Shown in pieces: positions 27,247 through 35,877 of a DNA stretch of 64,000 bases (within the stretch, counting starts at the first letter, position 1; every line of letters begins with the position of its first letter). Origin of the DNA: Thalassococcus_A lentus (GTDB lineage: Bacteria > Pseudomonadota > Alphaproteobacteria > Rhodobacterales > Rhodobacteraceae); assembly GCF_028023555.1 (NCBI RefSeq), contig NZ_JAQIOY010000002.1, forward strand, positions 744,001-808,000, read 5' to 3'. The notes under the pieces were generated by a model. The model was not told the DNA's origin. It made no database searches and worked only from the letters and a program-made list of their open reading frames with translations. A program made the position numbers and the translations under genes.

Positions 27247-28251
27247 CTAGTCGGCGAGGCGTTTGCCGGCCTCGTCAAAACGCATCAGGGACTGCGCGGC
27301 CCATTCCAGCGCAACGGTGTCGCCTTCTAGCGGGATCGGATGGCTGGCATCCTGCCGTACAGTGATCATCTGACCCTGCGCCAATCGCAGATGTACCAAC
27401 GTCTCGGCACCGAGCGCCTCTGCATAGGCGACACTGCCTTCGACCTGCCCGGATTGGGCGATCTGCATGTGTTCGGGGCGGATGCCGATTTGGGCTGCCC
27501 CCGTCTGGCCGATCAAAGCCGGTTCAATGAAATTGGTGGGCGGCGAGCCGATAAAACCTGCCACAAAGGCTGTCTGCGGATCGGCGTACACATCAAGGGG
27601 TGCGCCGATTTGGTCCGCGACCCCGCCGTTCATCACGATCATCCGGTCCGCCAGCGTCATCGCTTCGACTTGATCGTGCGTCACATAAAGTGAGGTCACA
27701 CCCAGTTCGCGCTGCAACGCCTTGATTTCCAGCCGCATTTGAACCCGCAACTTCGCGTCAAGATTGGACAGCGGTTCGTCAAACAAAAAGACCGCAGGCT
27801 TACGCACGATCGCACGCCCCATGGCAACGCGCTGGCGTTGGCCACCGGACAGCTCACGCGGCTTGCGCGCCAGATAGGGCTCCAGCTGCAGCATCTTGGC
27901 CGCCTGAGCGACGCGGGTTTCAATCTCGGACTTTGGCGTTTTGGCGATCTTGAGCCCGTAGGCCATGTTGTCAAAGACCGACATGTGCGGATAGAGCGCG
28001 TAGTTCTGAAAGACCATGGCGATGTCGCGCTCCATCGGCTCTACGTCGTTCACGGCGCGCCCATCGATCCCGACCTCGCCCGAGGTGACGGTTTCAAGAC
28101 CAGCCACCATACGCAGCAAGGTGGATTTCCCGCAGCCTGAAGGGCCGACGATCACGATGAACTCACCGTCTTGGATGTCGATGTCCACACCGTGGATCAC
28201 CTCGGTTTTGCCAAAGCTTTTGCGCAGGTTTTTCAGAGTTACAGTCGCCAT
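27247..28251 (-). CDS. ugpC: sn-Glycerol-3-phosphate-type ABC transporter ATP-binding protein
   Basis: ATPase of the MalK/UgpC family, 334 residues. Walker A GPSGCGKST, signature LSGGQRQRVAMGRAI, Walker B VFLFDEPLSNLD and an H-loop THDQ are present. The C-terminal third is the TOBE-type regulatory domain (IGIRPEHMQIAQ). It is the last gene of the ugp-type operon; its ATG overlaps the ugpE stop (TAATG). Confidence 0.92.
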   Translation of the reverse strand: MATVTLKNLRKSFGKTEVIHGVDIDIQDGEFIVIVGPSGCGKSTLLRMVAGLETVTSGEVGIDGRAVNDVEPMERDIAMVFQNYALYPHMSVFDNMAYGLKIAKTPKSEIETRVAQAAKMLQLEPYLARKPRELSGGQRQRVAMGRAIVRKPAVFLFDEPLSNLDAKLRVQMRLEIKALQRELGVTSLYVTHDQVEAMTLADRMIVMNGGVADQIGAPLDVYADPQTAFVAGFIGSPPTNFIEPALIGQTGAAQIGIRPEHMQIAQSGQVEGSVAYAEALGAETLVHLRLAQGQMITVRQDASHPIPLEGDTVALEWAAQSLMRFDEAGKRLAD

Positions 28252-29105
28252 TACTTTTCGCTTTCAACAAGGCCGCGGATAAACAGTTTTTGCATTCCGA
28301 CAACCACCAGAACCGGCGGGATCATCGCCAGAATAGAGGTTGCCATAATCACCGGCCAATCAGCCGTATCATCACCCGACGGGAACATCTGTTTAATCCC
28401 CATCACAATGGTGTTCATGTCCGGATCCGTCGTAATCAGCAGCGGCCAGAGATACTGGTTCCAGCCATAGATGAACAGGATCACGAAGAGCGCCGCGATA
28501 TTGGTCCGGCTCATGGGCAGAAGAATATCAAAGAAGAACCGCATCGGCCCTGCCCCATCCACACGCGCCGCCTCGGCCAACTCATCGGGCACGGTCATAA
28601 AGAACTGTCTGAACAGGAATGTCGCCGTGGCTGAGGCAATCAGCGGCAGGATCAGGCCCTGATAGCTGTTCAACATGCCAAAGTTGGCGATCACCTCATA
28701 GGTTGGCACGATCCGCACTTCGACAGGCAGCATCAAGGTCAGAAAAATCAGCCAGAAGAACAGCTTGCGGCCGGGGAACCTGAAATAGACGATCGCAAAA
28801 GCCGATAGCAGAGAGATCGCAATTTTGCCCAGTGCGATACCAAGCGCCATCACCAGAGAATTGCCCAGCATCTGGGCAACCGGTGCGTTCACACCCGCGC
28901 TCAGCGCGCGGGCATAGTTTTCAAACAGTTTATCCCCGGGCAATAGCGGCATTGGCGGCCGCGCGATTTGTTGTTGCTCCACGGTCGAAGCCACGAAAGC
29001 CAGCCAGATCGGGAAAAAGATAAAGGCCACGCCAATGATCAGGCCCAGATGTGTAAGCCACAAACCCGCGCCGCGTTTTTCAACCATGCCGTTTTGCTGT
29101 GCCAT
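28251..29105 (-). CDS. ugpE: sn-Glycerol-3-phosphate-type ABC transporter permease UgpE
   Basis: Inner-membrane permease, 284 residues with six hydrophobic segments. The EAA loop ELAEAARVDGAGPMRFFFDI and the C-terminal IFVILF-like helix region are those of MalG/UgpE permeases. TLMLPVEVRIVPTYEVIANFG is typical of UgpE. It is coupled at both ends by one-base stop-start overlaps with ugpA and ugpC. Confidence 0.92.
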   Translation of the reverse strand: MAQQNGMVEKRGAGLWLTHLGLIIGVAFIFFPIWLAFVASTVEQQQIARPPMPLLPGDKLFENYARALSAGVNAPVAQMLGNSLVMALGIALGKIAISLLSAFAIVYFRFPGRKLFFWLIFLTLMLPVEVRIVPTYEVIANFGMLNSYQGLILPLIASATATFLFRQFFMTVPDELAEAARVDGAGPMRFFFDILLPMSRTNIAALFVILFIYGWNQYLWPLLITTDPDMNTIVMGIKQMFPSGDDTADWPVIMATSILAMIPPVLVVVGMQKLFIRGLVESEK

Positions 29106-29986
29106 CAGTAATGTACCCTGCGTTCGACAAACTTGAATTGCACCACTGTCAGGATCGAGACCAACACCAGCAGCACCACCGACTGCGCAGCGCTCGAACC
29201 CAGATCCTGCCCGACGAACCCATCGGCAAAGACCTTGTAGACAAGGATCGTCGTAGCCTGTTGCGGGCCACCGCTTGTGATCGTGTGGATCACACCAAAG
29301 GTTTCAAAGAAGGCATAGATGATGTTGACGACCATCAGGAAGAAGGTGGTGGGCGACAACAGCGGCCAGACAATTGTGCGGAAGCGTGTCCAGAACCTTG
29401 CCCCGTCGATGGCGGCTGCTTCGATTACGGACTTTGGAATAGCCTGCAGCCCGGCAAGGAAGAACAGGAAGTTATAGCTGATCCGGCCCCACGCGCTGGC
29501 GACAACCACCAAACCCATGGCCTCACCTTCGTTCAGAACGTGGTTCCAGTCATAGCCCAGAACTCCCAGATACCACGCGACCACCCCGACACGCGTGTTG
29601 AACATGAACAGCCATAAAACGCCTGCCACGGCTGGCGCGACGGCATATGGCCATATCAAGAGCGTGCGATAGGCGCCCGAGCCCTTGATCAGACGGTCGG
29701 CCAGAACCGCGAGGTAAAGCGCGACCCCCATGGAAACCACCGTGACCAAAATGGAAAAGATCGCCGTCGTGATGAACGAGGTCCGGTAGTACGGATCGCC
29801 GGCGAGATATTCAAAGTTGCCCAGACCCACCCACTGCATCGAAAGCCCGAAGGGGTCGGGAATATAAAGCGACTGCCAGATCGCCTGCCCGGCGGGGTAG
29901 AAAAAGAATATGGCCGTGATGATGATCTGCGGCGCGACCAGCAGAATTGGCAACCATATCCCTTTGAACGTGACACGTTTTTCCAT
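29105..29986 (-). CDS. ugpA: sn-Glycerol-3-phosphate-type ABC transporter permease UgpA
   Basis: Inner-membrane permease, 293 residues, six hydrophobic segments. The start MEKRVTFKGIWLPILLVAPQ and the substrate-side stretch SLYIPDPFGLSMQWVGLGNF are UgpA-like. The EAA loop is SVIEAAAIDGARFWTRFRTI. It begins 3 bp after the stop of the hydroxylase gene, so that gene is inside the operon rather than beside it. Confidence 0.92.
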   Translation of the reverse strand: MEKRVTFKGIWLPILLVAPQIIITAIFFFYPAGQAIWQSLYIPDPFGLSMQWVGLGNFEYLAGDPYYRTSFITTAIFSILVTVVSMGVALYLAVLADRLIKGSGAYRTLLIWPYAVAPAVAGVLWLFMFNTRVGVVAWYLGVLGYDWNHVLNEGEAMGLVVVASAWGRISYNFLFFLAGLQAIPKSVIEAAAIDGARFWTRFRTIVWPLLSPTTFFLMVVNIIYAFFETFGVIHTITSGGPQQATTILVYKVFADGFVGQDLGSSAAQSVVLLVLVSILTVVQFKFVERRVHY

Positions 29987-29989
29987 ATC

Positions 29990-30976
29990 TCAGCCCCCCA
30001 TGATCCGCTTGCGGCGAACCTTCATGGCTTCGTTCGCTTCGGCAGTCCCATCGTGGAACGAGCCGAAAACCTTGTCCCAAGGCACCTCAAGCGAGCCGTA
30101 ATTACATTCGAAATAGCGGTGGTGCATCTGGTGGTGGAACGTGCCCAGCGCCAAACGGCTTTTGTCCTTAACCACCAGCGCTTCGAACCCGCAATGCGTG
30201 CTGGCCGCAGTTAGCGTCAGATATTGCAGGTGGTTGATGATGTGCAGCGGATGCGCCCCGGCCACAAAGTGCACCAGAACCGACCCCAGAAAAATAACGT
30301 GTTCAACCGGATGCATGGACAGACCGGACCATGGCCCGACGTTCACATTGCGATGGTGTACGGAATGCACCCGCTTGTAGAGCGGCGGCCAATGCAGAAA
30401 GCGGTGAATCCAATAGAAATAGAAGCTTTCCCAGATCGGGATCAGAAAGAACAGCGCGACAAACCAGATCGGGTTGCTGTCCCAACTCACCAAAGGCATC
30501 CAGCCATTGGCAAGCGCCCAGAGCATCAGCACCTCGTATGCGGTCCAGACCGTGACCCCCGAAGCGAGCGACCAGAACATGTTGTCCACGATCTGCCCAC
30601 CCATCGTGAATTGTTTGGCTTTGCGCGCCAAAGGTCTTGGGTCGAATTTCAACCGCTCGCCTTGCTTGCGATAGCCATGAAACCAAAGGTGCAATCCCCC
30701 CGCCACAATAGTGAACAGGATGAGATTGCGCAGATAGATCGCCGCGATCCAGCCCACCGAAAGGGTTTGTGCAACCTCTTGGGAAGGATGGAAAAATGCC
30801 CATGTCAGAACCGCCAGCCCGACTAGGATCAGGCGTTCGCTGATCAAGAACCAGCGGCTCCAGAACCAATATGCAACCGCCCCCGCGCGAAACGGTTTGC
30901 GGAACACAGGCGAGACCTGCAGCGGTACATTCGGTGTGTGGTTCCAGCCCGGCAGACTGGGTTTTTTATCGGTCAT
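29990..30976 (-). CDS. Membrane fatty-acid hydroxylase/sterol desaturase-family protein inside the ugp operon
   Basis: Integral membrane di-iron oxygenase-type protein, 328 residues with several hydrophobic helices. The histidine clusters of the family are intact: HRFLH at 191-195, HSVHH at 204-208 and HQMHH at 282-286, with additional HPVEH at 222-226. Such enzymes hydroxylate or desaturate lipid chains, and one branch, alkylglycerol monooxygenase, cleaves ether lipids. The gene lies between ugpB and ugpA, with a GGAG site of its own. This position suggests work on glycerol-based lipids, for example releasing glycerophosphate compounds that the transporter imports. That role is inference; the family call is firm. 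Confidence 0.88.
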   Translation of the reverse strand: MTDKKPSLPGWNHTPNVPLQVSPVFRKPFRAGAVAYWFWSRWFLISERLILVGLAVLTWAFFHPSQEVAQTLSVGWIAAIYLRNLILFTIVAGGLHLWFHGYRKQGERLKFDPRPLARKAKQFTMGGQIVDNMFWSLASGVTVWTAYEVLMLWALANGWMPLVSWDSNPIWFVALFFLIPIWESFYFYWIHRFLHWPPLYKRVHSVHHRNVNVGPWSGLSMHPVEHVIFLGSVLVHFVAGAHPLHIINHLQYLTLTAASTHCGFEALVVKDKSRLALGTFHHQMHHRYFECNYGSLEVPWDKVFGSFHDGTAEANEAMKVRRKRIMGG

Positions 30977-30991
30977 GACAGCGGCTCCGGT

Positions 30992-31019
30992 CGTCTGCGC
31001 CCGGTCAAGGGCGCAGACG
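30992..31019 (-). promoter_or_regulatory. Intra-operon stem-loop after ugpB
   Basis: Perfect 11-bp inverted repeat, CGTCTGCGCCC at 30992-31002 and GGGCGCAGACG at 31009-31019, with a 6-base loop. It lies directly after the ugpB stop and before the hydroxylase gene. It probably raises ugpB message over the rest of the operon (inference). Confidence 0.6.
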
Positions 31020-31033
31020 GATTTCAGATACGC

Positions 31034-32332
31034 TTAACGTGCAGCTTGCTCGAAGCGACGCAGCAGCGCGTTCCCACGCTCTACCGCCGAGTCCATTGCT
31101 TCCTGAGCAGACTTGTCGCCGGACCAGATGGCCTCCAGCTCTTCGTCGATGATGCCGCGGATCTGGTCAAAGTTGCCCAGACGCAGACCTTTGGAATTGC
31201 CGGTCGGCTCTTTCGCGGTCATCTGGATCACGGCGATGTCCGTACCCGGATTTGCATCATAGAAACCCTGGCTCTTGGTCAGGTCACCCGCTTCTGCCGT
31301 GATGGGCAGATAGCCTGTGTCCTGGTGCCATTTGGCCTGAATATCGGCCGAAGACAGGAAATCCATGAAGGCGGCAACGCCAGCGTATTCCGCATCTTCG
31401 TGGCCTTCCATGACCCAAAGCGATGCACCACCGATGATGGTGTTCTGCGGCTCGGCTGCGACAGCTGTCCAATAGGGCAGCGGATGCACCTCAAAGGCAA
31501 ACTCTGCTTCGGCGTTGATACCGGCATAGCCTGCCGAGCTTTCGGTGAAGAGCGCGCATTCACCGGCACGGAAGTTCGCGCCGCCTTCGTTGCGGCGACC
31601 AGCGTAGATAAACTTGCCGTCTTTTGCCCACTCACCCATTGCCGTGAGGTGCGCAACCTGGCCCGCACCGTTGAACGCCAGCTCTGTATCCGTACCGCCA
31701 AAGCCGTTGTCTTTGGTCGCAAACGGAATGTTGTGATAGGCCGAGAAGTTCTCGAGGTGGATCCAGCTCTGCCATGCGGTTGTCATCGGGCAGTCAACAC
31801 CCGCGTCTTTCAGTTGATCCAGAACGGAACCAACCGCTTCCCATGTGCTGAGGTCCGCGTCAGCTGCGACGCCGGCTTCGTTCAACTTGTCCCGGTTTAC
31901 CCAAAGAACAGGTGTCGAGCTGTTGAACGGCAGCGACAGCATGTTGCCATCAGGAGAGGTGTAGTAGCCTTTGACCGAGCCGATGTACTTGGACTGATCA
32001 AAGCCCTCGCCCATCACTTCGTAGACTGGTTTGATCGCGCCTTTGGCTGCCATCATGGTGGCCGTACCAACTTCGAAGACCATCAGGACGTGCGGCTGTT
32101 CACCAGCCCGGAACGCGGCAATGCCTGCGTTCAATGTTTCAGAGTAGTTGCCCTTGTGGCTTTGGACGATTGTGTAGTCGGACTGCGACGCGTTGAAGGT
32201 ATCAACCTGTTCTGCGACCAATTCACCCAACCGACCCGTGAAGGCGTGCCAGAACTGAACCTCGGTCTGTGCCAGACCGCTGTTGGCAACCATCGTGGCT
32301 GCGCTGGCAAGCAATAAAGTCTTGATGTTCAT
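31034..32332 (-). CDS. ugpB: sn-Glycerol-3-phosphate-type ABC transporter substrate-binding protein
   Basis: Periplasmic receptor of 432 residues with a signal peptide ending near NSGLAQ. The N-terminus EVQFWHAFTGRLGELVAEQV and the region LPFNSSTPVLWVNRDKL are characteristic of UgpB, and GGASLWVMEG also fits. Ligands of the family are glycerol-3-phosphate and glycerophosphodiesters. It heads the operon ugpB, hydroxylase, ugpA, ugpE, ugpC. With GlpD elsewhere in the window, the imported glycerophosphate could enter central metabolism. No clear PhoB box was found in the 250 bp upstream. Confidence 0.92.
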   Translation of the reverse strand: MNIKTLLLASAATMVANSGLAQTEVQFWHAFTGRLGELVAEQVDTFNASQSDYTIVQSHKGNYSETLNAGIAAFRAGEQPHVLMVFEVGTATMMAAKGAIKPVYEVMGEGFDQSKYIGSVKGYYTSPDGNMLSLPFNSSTPVLWVNRDKLNEAGVAADADLSTWEAVGSVLDQLKDAGVDCPMTTAWQSWIHLENFSAYHNIPFATKDNGFGGTDTELAFNGAGQVAHLTAMGEWAKDGKFIYAGRRNEGGANFRAGECALFTESSAGYAGINAEAEFAFEVHPLPYWTAVAAEPQNTIIGGASLWVMEGHEDAEYAGVAAFMDFLSSADIQAKWHQDTGYLPITAEAGDLTKSQGFYDANPGTDIAVIQMTAKEPTGNSKGLRLGNFDQIRGIIDEELEAIWSGDKSAQEAMDSAVERGNALLRRFEQAAR

Positions 32333-32404
32333 GTTTTTCTCCCATTTTCAATTTTGAGCCGCCTCGGCGGCGCGTCGGGCATCTTGCGCGCCCTTTGCTG
32401 CCCA

Positions 32405-32542
32405 CGCCGTGTAACGGCGCGGTGACAAACCCATACTTTGAGCATTTTTTTTTGAAAGCAAGCCTCGGTCAGCGCCAGGACACCGTCCGGTCCGCCGATA
32501 CCACGCGGAATTAAATGATAGTTATATAAATATCAGATATTT
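32405..32542. promoter_or_regulatory. ugpB upstream region with two palindromes
   Basis: The 250-bp gap 32333-32582 has no gene. It contains CGCCGT-GTA-ACGGCG at 32405-32419 and the AT-rich palindrome AAATATC-A-GATATTT at 32528-32542. The AT-rich stretch 32510-32580 contrasts with its GC-rich surroundings and probably holds the ugpB promoter. No specific regulator can be named. Confidence 0.35.
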
Positions 32543-32582
32543 AAGATCTGCGACGCAAGCCTACTAAAAATTTAAGAATAGG

Positions 32583-33695
32583 TCACAAGGCCCCTTGTCC
32601 CACCTGCTTTCCATCGACGAATTCCAGTTTATCCCATTCAAAACGAACACCGATTCCCGGCTCGGCGGGGGCGACGGCCAAGTGATCCTGCACCACCAAC
32701 GGCCGGGCCGTGTAGCGATCAATCGGAAAACTATGCACTTCGAGCCAGCCAGCATGCGGTTGCGCGGCCATAAGCGAGACGTGCAGCTCCTGCATCCCGT
32801 GACTGCACACAGGAATCCCGTGTTCTTTTGCGAGCGCGGCCACCCGCAGCCAGCCGGTTATGCCGCCACAGTTCGAAGCATCCGGCTGGATGTAGGACAG
32901 TCGCGACTCTGCCAGCGCCATCTCGAATTCATGAATAGTGTGAAGGTTTTCCCCCATGGCCAGCGGCATTCCCGTTGCCTCTGCGATCCGGCCGTAGCCC
33001 TTGTAGTTATCCGGAATGATCGGCTCTTCGAACCAAGTGATGTCATACTTTTCGAATCCGCGCACGGCGGCAATCGCCTGCTCTTCTGAAAAGCCGTAGT
33101 TCGCGTCCACCATGAAAGTCGCATCAGGCCCCAGCAGGTTGCGGACAGCCGCGATCCGCTCAATGTCATCGGCCAGATCAGGCTGACCGATCTTGATTTT
33201 GACCGCATTGAAACCAGCGTCCAGATAGCCGCGCGTCTGATCCAGCAGCTTTGGCAGCGTAAAGTTCAGATCGATTCCGCCCGCATAAGCGCGGCACCGG
33301 TCTGACGCGCCGCCTGCCATGGCACAGAGGGACTGCCCTGTGGCAAGACCGCGCAAATCCCAAAGGGCAATATCAACCGCAGAAATGGCAAAGGATGCGA
33401 TCCCGCCCCGGGCGACATAGTGCACGTGCCACTGCATTGCATCATACAGGTCTTCGACATCATCCGGGTCTTTGCCCGTCAGGAATGGAGCAAGGTCATG
33501 CTCGATCATTGCCGCGATGGCATGGCCGCCCTTGCCGCCGGTGTAGGTATAGCCTGTGCCCTGCAAACCGTCGTCCCGCGTGATCGTAACCGTGATCAGT
33601 TCGAAATGCGTATGATCCCCATGTTTTGCGTCGCTCAGGACCTCATCCAAAGGGATTTCAAAACGGCGGGCGCGAACATCTGTGATCAGGGGCAT
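32583..33695 (-). CDS. Enolase-superfamily sugar-acid dehydratase/racemase, mandelate-racemase subgroup
   Basis: TIM-barrel enzyme that abstracts the alpha proton of a carboxylate. The ATG at 33695 follows GGAG at 7 bases and gives 370 residues; the longer frame would add 42 residues over the divergent promoter. Catalytic K166/K168 lie in VKIKIG, the metal ligands are D197, E223 and E249 (VDANYG, FEEPI, GEN), and the His-Asp dyad is H299 with D272. This is the mandelate-racemase arrangement. It diverges from inositol-type catabolic genes, suggesting a sugar acid or cyclitol-derived substrate, but the family cannot be narrowed by eye. Confidence 0.87.
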   Translation of the reverse strand: MPLITDVRARRFEIPLDEVLSDAKHGDHTHFELITVTITRDDGLQGTGYTYTGGKGGHAIAAMIEHDLAPFLTGKDPDDVEDLYDAMQWHVHYVARGGIASFAISAVDIALWDLRGLATGQSLCAMAGGASDRCRAYAGGIDLNFTLPKLLDQTRGYLDAGFNAVKIKIGQPDLADDIERIAAVRNLLGPDATFMVDANYGFSEEQAIAAVRGFEKYDITWFEEPIIPDNYKGYGRIAEATGMPLAMGENLHTIHEFEMALAESRLSYIQPDASNCGGITGWLRVAALAKEHGIPVCSHGMQELHVSLMAAQPHAGWLEVHSFPIDRYTARPLVVQDHLAVAPAEPGIGVRFEWDKLEFVDGKQVGQGAL

Positions 33696-33769
33696 CTTTG
33701 TCTCCGGGCTATTTCGAAACACAACTCCGCGCAAACAACCCGATGTCAAGGTGTTGGTGTTTTTCAAAG

Positions 33770-33787
33770 ATGATGGAAATCTATCAT
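33770..33787. promoter_or_regulatory. Imperfect dyad in the divergent promoter
   Basis: ATGAT and ATCAT flank eight bases (33770-33787), lying between the divergent starts at 33695 and 33905. GntR-type regulators use such spaced repeats. No regulator gene is adjacent, so this is a weak candidate. Confidence 0.3.
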
Positions 33788-33904
33788 TTTGCATTTCAGC
33801 GATGACGTGCAATGAGAGCAAATGTTGTCAGTATCTGGCTGAATTCTACAAAGACTGTATCAAATCCGAAAAAACGAAAAATACTGACCGGTGAGGAAAC
33901 CAAA

Positions 33905-34891
33905 ATGCTGAACGTAGGACTTCTGGGCGCAGGCCGTATTGCGCTGGTGCATGCCAAGGCGATCGCGACAGACCCAAATAGCAAACTGGTTGCCGTTTCA
34001 GACTTTGTTCCCGAGGCCGCTCAGAATCTGGCGGATGCGCATGGCTGCGCCGTAGGAACCAATGAAACCATCATCGCCGATCCAAACATCGATGCCATTC
34101 TGATCGCCACCCCCACCGACACGCATTCCGATTTGATCGAAGCCGCCACCGCAGCAGGAAAGGCCGTGCTGTGCGAAAAACCCGTGGACCTGAGTCTCGA
34201 ACGCGCGCGGGCCTGTCTGGCCAAAGCCTCAACGCATGGCAAACCGATCATGGTGGGCTTTAACCGCCGGTTCGACCCGAATTTCGCGGCACTCAAGGCA
34301 GCCATGGATGCAGGCGAGATCGGCAAGCCTGAATTGATGTCGATTACATCGTTCGATCCCGCGCCCCCGCCCCTGTCCTATGTGCGGGTGTCTGGCGGGC
34401 TGTTCCGCGACATGATGATCCATGATTTTGACATGGCCAACTTTCTGATGGGCACGCTGCCAAAGACTATCAACGCGGTTGGCAGCTCGCTGGTTGATCC
34501 TGAAATCGGCAACGCGGGCGACGTTGACACGGCTGCGGTCACTCTGACCTATGCGGACGGGCGCATTGCCGTCATCAAGAACTCGCGCCGTGCCAGCTTT
34601 GGCTATGATCAGCGGGTTGAAGTTCTGGGATCCGAAGGGATGCTCCAAGCACAAAACATGCTGGAAAACACGGTCGTCAAATCCACCGCGGACGGGGTTG
34701 TCGGGGCCAAACCGGTTCACTTTTTCCTCGAACGCTACATGTCGGCCTATCGCTCAGAGTGGGCCGCTTTCGTGGCGGCTGTGACGCAGGGCGCGCCTGT
34801 TCCGGTTGATCTTCAGGACGGCGTGGATGCGCTGGCCATGGCCGAAGCGGCAACTCTATCTGCGCAAAATGGCGCACCCGTAGACCTGTAA
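33905..34891 (+). CDS. Gfo/Idh/MocA-family oxidoreductase, inositol 2-dehydrogenase-like
   Basis: NAD(P)-dependent dehydrogenase, 328 residues from the ATG at 33905, which has GAGG at 8 bases; a longer frame from 33812 lacks a site and family similarity. The Rossmann start is LNVGLLGAGRIALVHAKAI, the catalytic lysine is in LCEKPVDLS, and the C-terminal sheet domain carries GGLFRDMMIHDFDMANFL with the conserved DxxxH-type residues. Inositol 2-dehydrogenases (IolG) are the nearest well-known relatives. The next gene is IolE-like, which supports myo-inositol or a related cyclitol. Confidence 0.88.
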   Translation: MLNVGLLGAGRIALVHAKAIATDPNSKLVAVSDFVPEAAQNLADAHGCAVGTNETIIADPNIDAILIATPTDTHSDLIEAATAAGKAVLCEKPVDLSLERARACLAKASTHGKPIMVGFNRRFDPNFAALKAAMDAGEIGKPELMSITSFDPAPPPLSYVRVSGGLFRDMMIHDFDMANFLMGTLPKTINAVGSSLVDPEIGNAGDVDTAAVTLTYADGRIAVIKNSRRASFGYDQRVEVLGSEGMLQAQNMLENTVVKSTADGVVGAKPVHFFLERYMSAYRSEWAAFVAAVTQGAPVPVDLQDGVDALAMAEAATLSAQNGAPVDL

Positions 34892-34928
34892 AACCCAACC
34901 AAAACTGCAAAACCAAGGGAGCCTCGGA

Positions 34929-35828
34929 ATGAACGTTCGAGTTGGCATTTCACCTATCGCCTGGCAGAACGATGATCTGCCCGACATCACCGCTGGCTTC
35001 ACCATGGAGCAAGCTCTGAAAGAAGCCCGCGAGATTGGCTATACCGGGGTGGAGCGTGGCCAGCGCATGCCTCAGGACACCGAAGGTCTGCGCGCCTATC
35101 TCGAAGCAGAGGATATCGTTCTCTGCGGCGGCTGGTGTTCAGGGAACCTGTTGGTCAACGATCTTGAGACCGAAAAAGCCGCCGTCTCCCAGCAGGTCGA
35201 ACAGTTCATCGCACTGGGCGCGCCCTGCATCGTCTACGCGGAATGTTCAAACACCGTACAAGGCCAGATGAAAACACCCGTAAACGCGCGCCCGCAGCTT
35301 AGCCGGGACGAGGTCATGGCCTATGGCGCCCGCCTGACGGAACTGGCCGAATGGATGGCGGATCAAGGCATGCCTTTGGCCTATCACCACCACATGGGTT
35401 CCATCATCGAGAGCGAAGCGGATGTGGATGCCTTGATGGAAGGGTCTGGCGATGCCGTCGGTCTATGCTTTGATACTGGCCATCTTCTGTTTGGTGGCGG
35501 CGATGTCATGGCGACGCTTGATCGCTGGTCAGAGCGGGTCAAGCATGTGCATTTCAAGGACATCCGTCCCGAGATCGTCAAAGATGTCCGCGCCAATGAC
35601 CGCAGTTTTCTGGACGCGGTCATCGCGGGGGCCTTTACGGTTCCCGGCGACGGTTGCATCGACTTTCAGGCCGTTGCCAACGCTTTGAAAGGCATGGATT
35701 ATTCCGGCTGGATCGTCGTAGAGGCCGAACAGGATCCGGCCAAGGCACCGCCCTATGAGTATTCAGAGATGGGCTACAAGCACATCCTCGATGTCTGCGC
35801 GGCCGCCGGTCTGAAGGTCGTCAGCTGA
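34929..35828 (+). CDS. IolE-like inosose dehydratase/sugar isomerase family protein
   Basis: Xylose-isomerase-like TIM barrel, 299 residues. The N-terminus VRVGISPIAWQNDDLPDI is that of 2-keto-myo-inositol dehydratase, which removes water from inosose. Metal-binding residues sit in YHHHMGSIIES, CFDTGHLLFGG, HVHFKDIRP and VEAEQDP. It follows the IolG-like gene by 37 bp with a GGGAG site. Other iol genes (iolB, iolC, iolD) are absent from the window, so the pair may act on inositol or an analogue. Confidence 0.85.
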   Translation: MNVRVGISPIAWQNDDLPDITAGFTMEQALKEAREIGYTGVERGQRMPQDTEGLRAYLEAEDIVLCGGWCSGNLLVNDLETEKAAVSQQVEQFIALGAPCIVYAECSNTVQGQMKTPVNARPQLSRDEVMAYGARLTELAEWMADQGMPLAYHHHMGSIIESEADVDALMEGSGDAVGLCFDTGHLLFGGGDVMATLDRWSERVKHVHFKDIRPEIVKDVRANDRSFLDAVIAGAFTVPGDGCIDFQAVANALKGMDYSGWIVVEAEQDPAKAPPYEYSEMGYKHILDVCAAAGLKVVS

Positions 35829-35837
35829 TTTGCAACA

Positions 35838-35867
35838 CGGGTCGCTGCCTCGTTTGGCTGCGACCCG
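35838..35867. terminator. Terminator-like hairpin after the IolE-like gene
   Basis: CGGGTCGC at 35838-35845 pairs perfectly with GCGACCCG at 35860-35867 over a 14-base loop. It lies between two converging genes. No T-tract follows. Confidence 0.55.
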
Positions 35868-35877
35868 CCCGCCCGTT

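Noticed and set aside
32333..32582. PhoB box before ugpB
   Set aside because: A single TGTCAC occurs, but there is no second repeat at the required 11-bp spacing.
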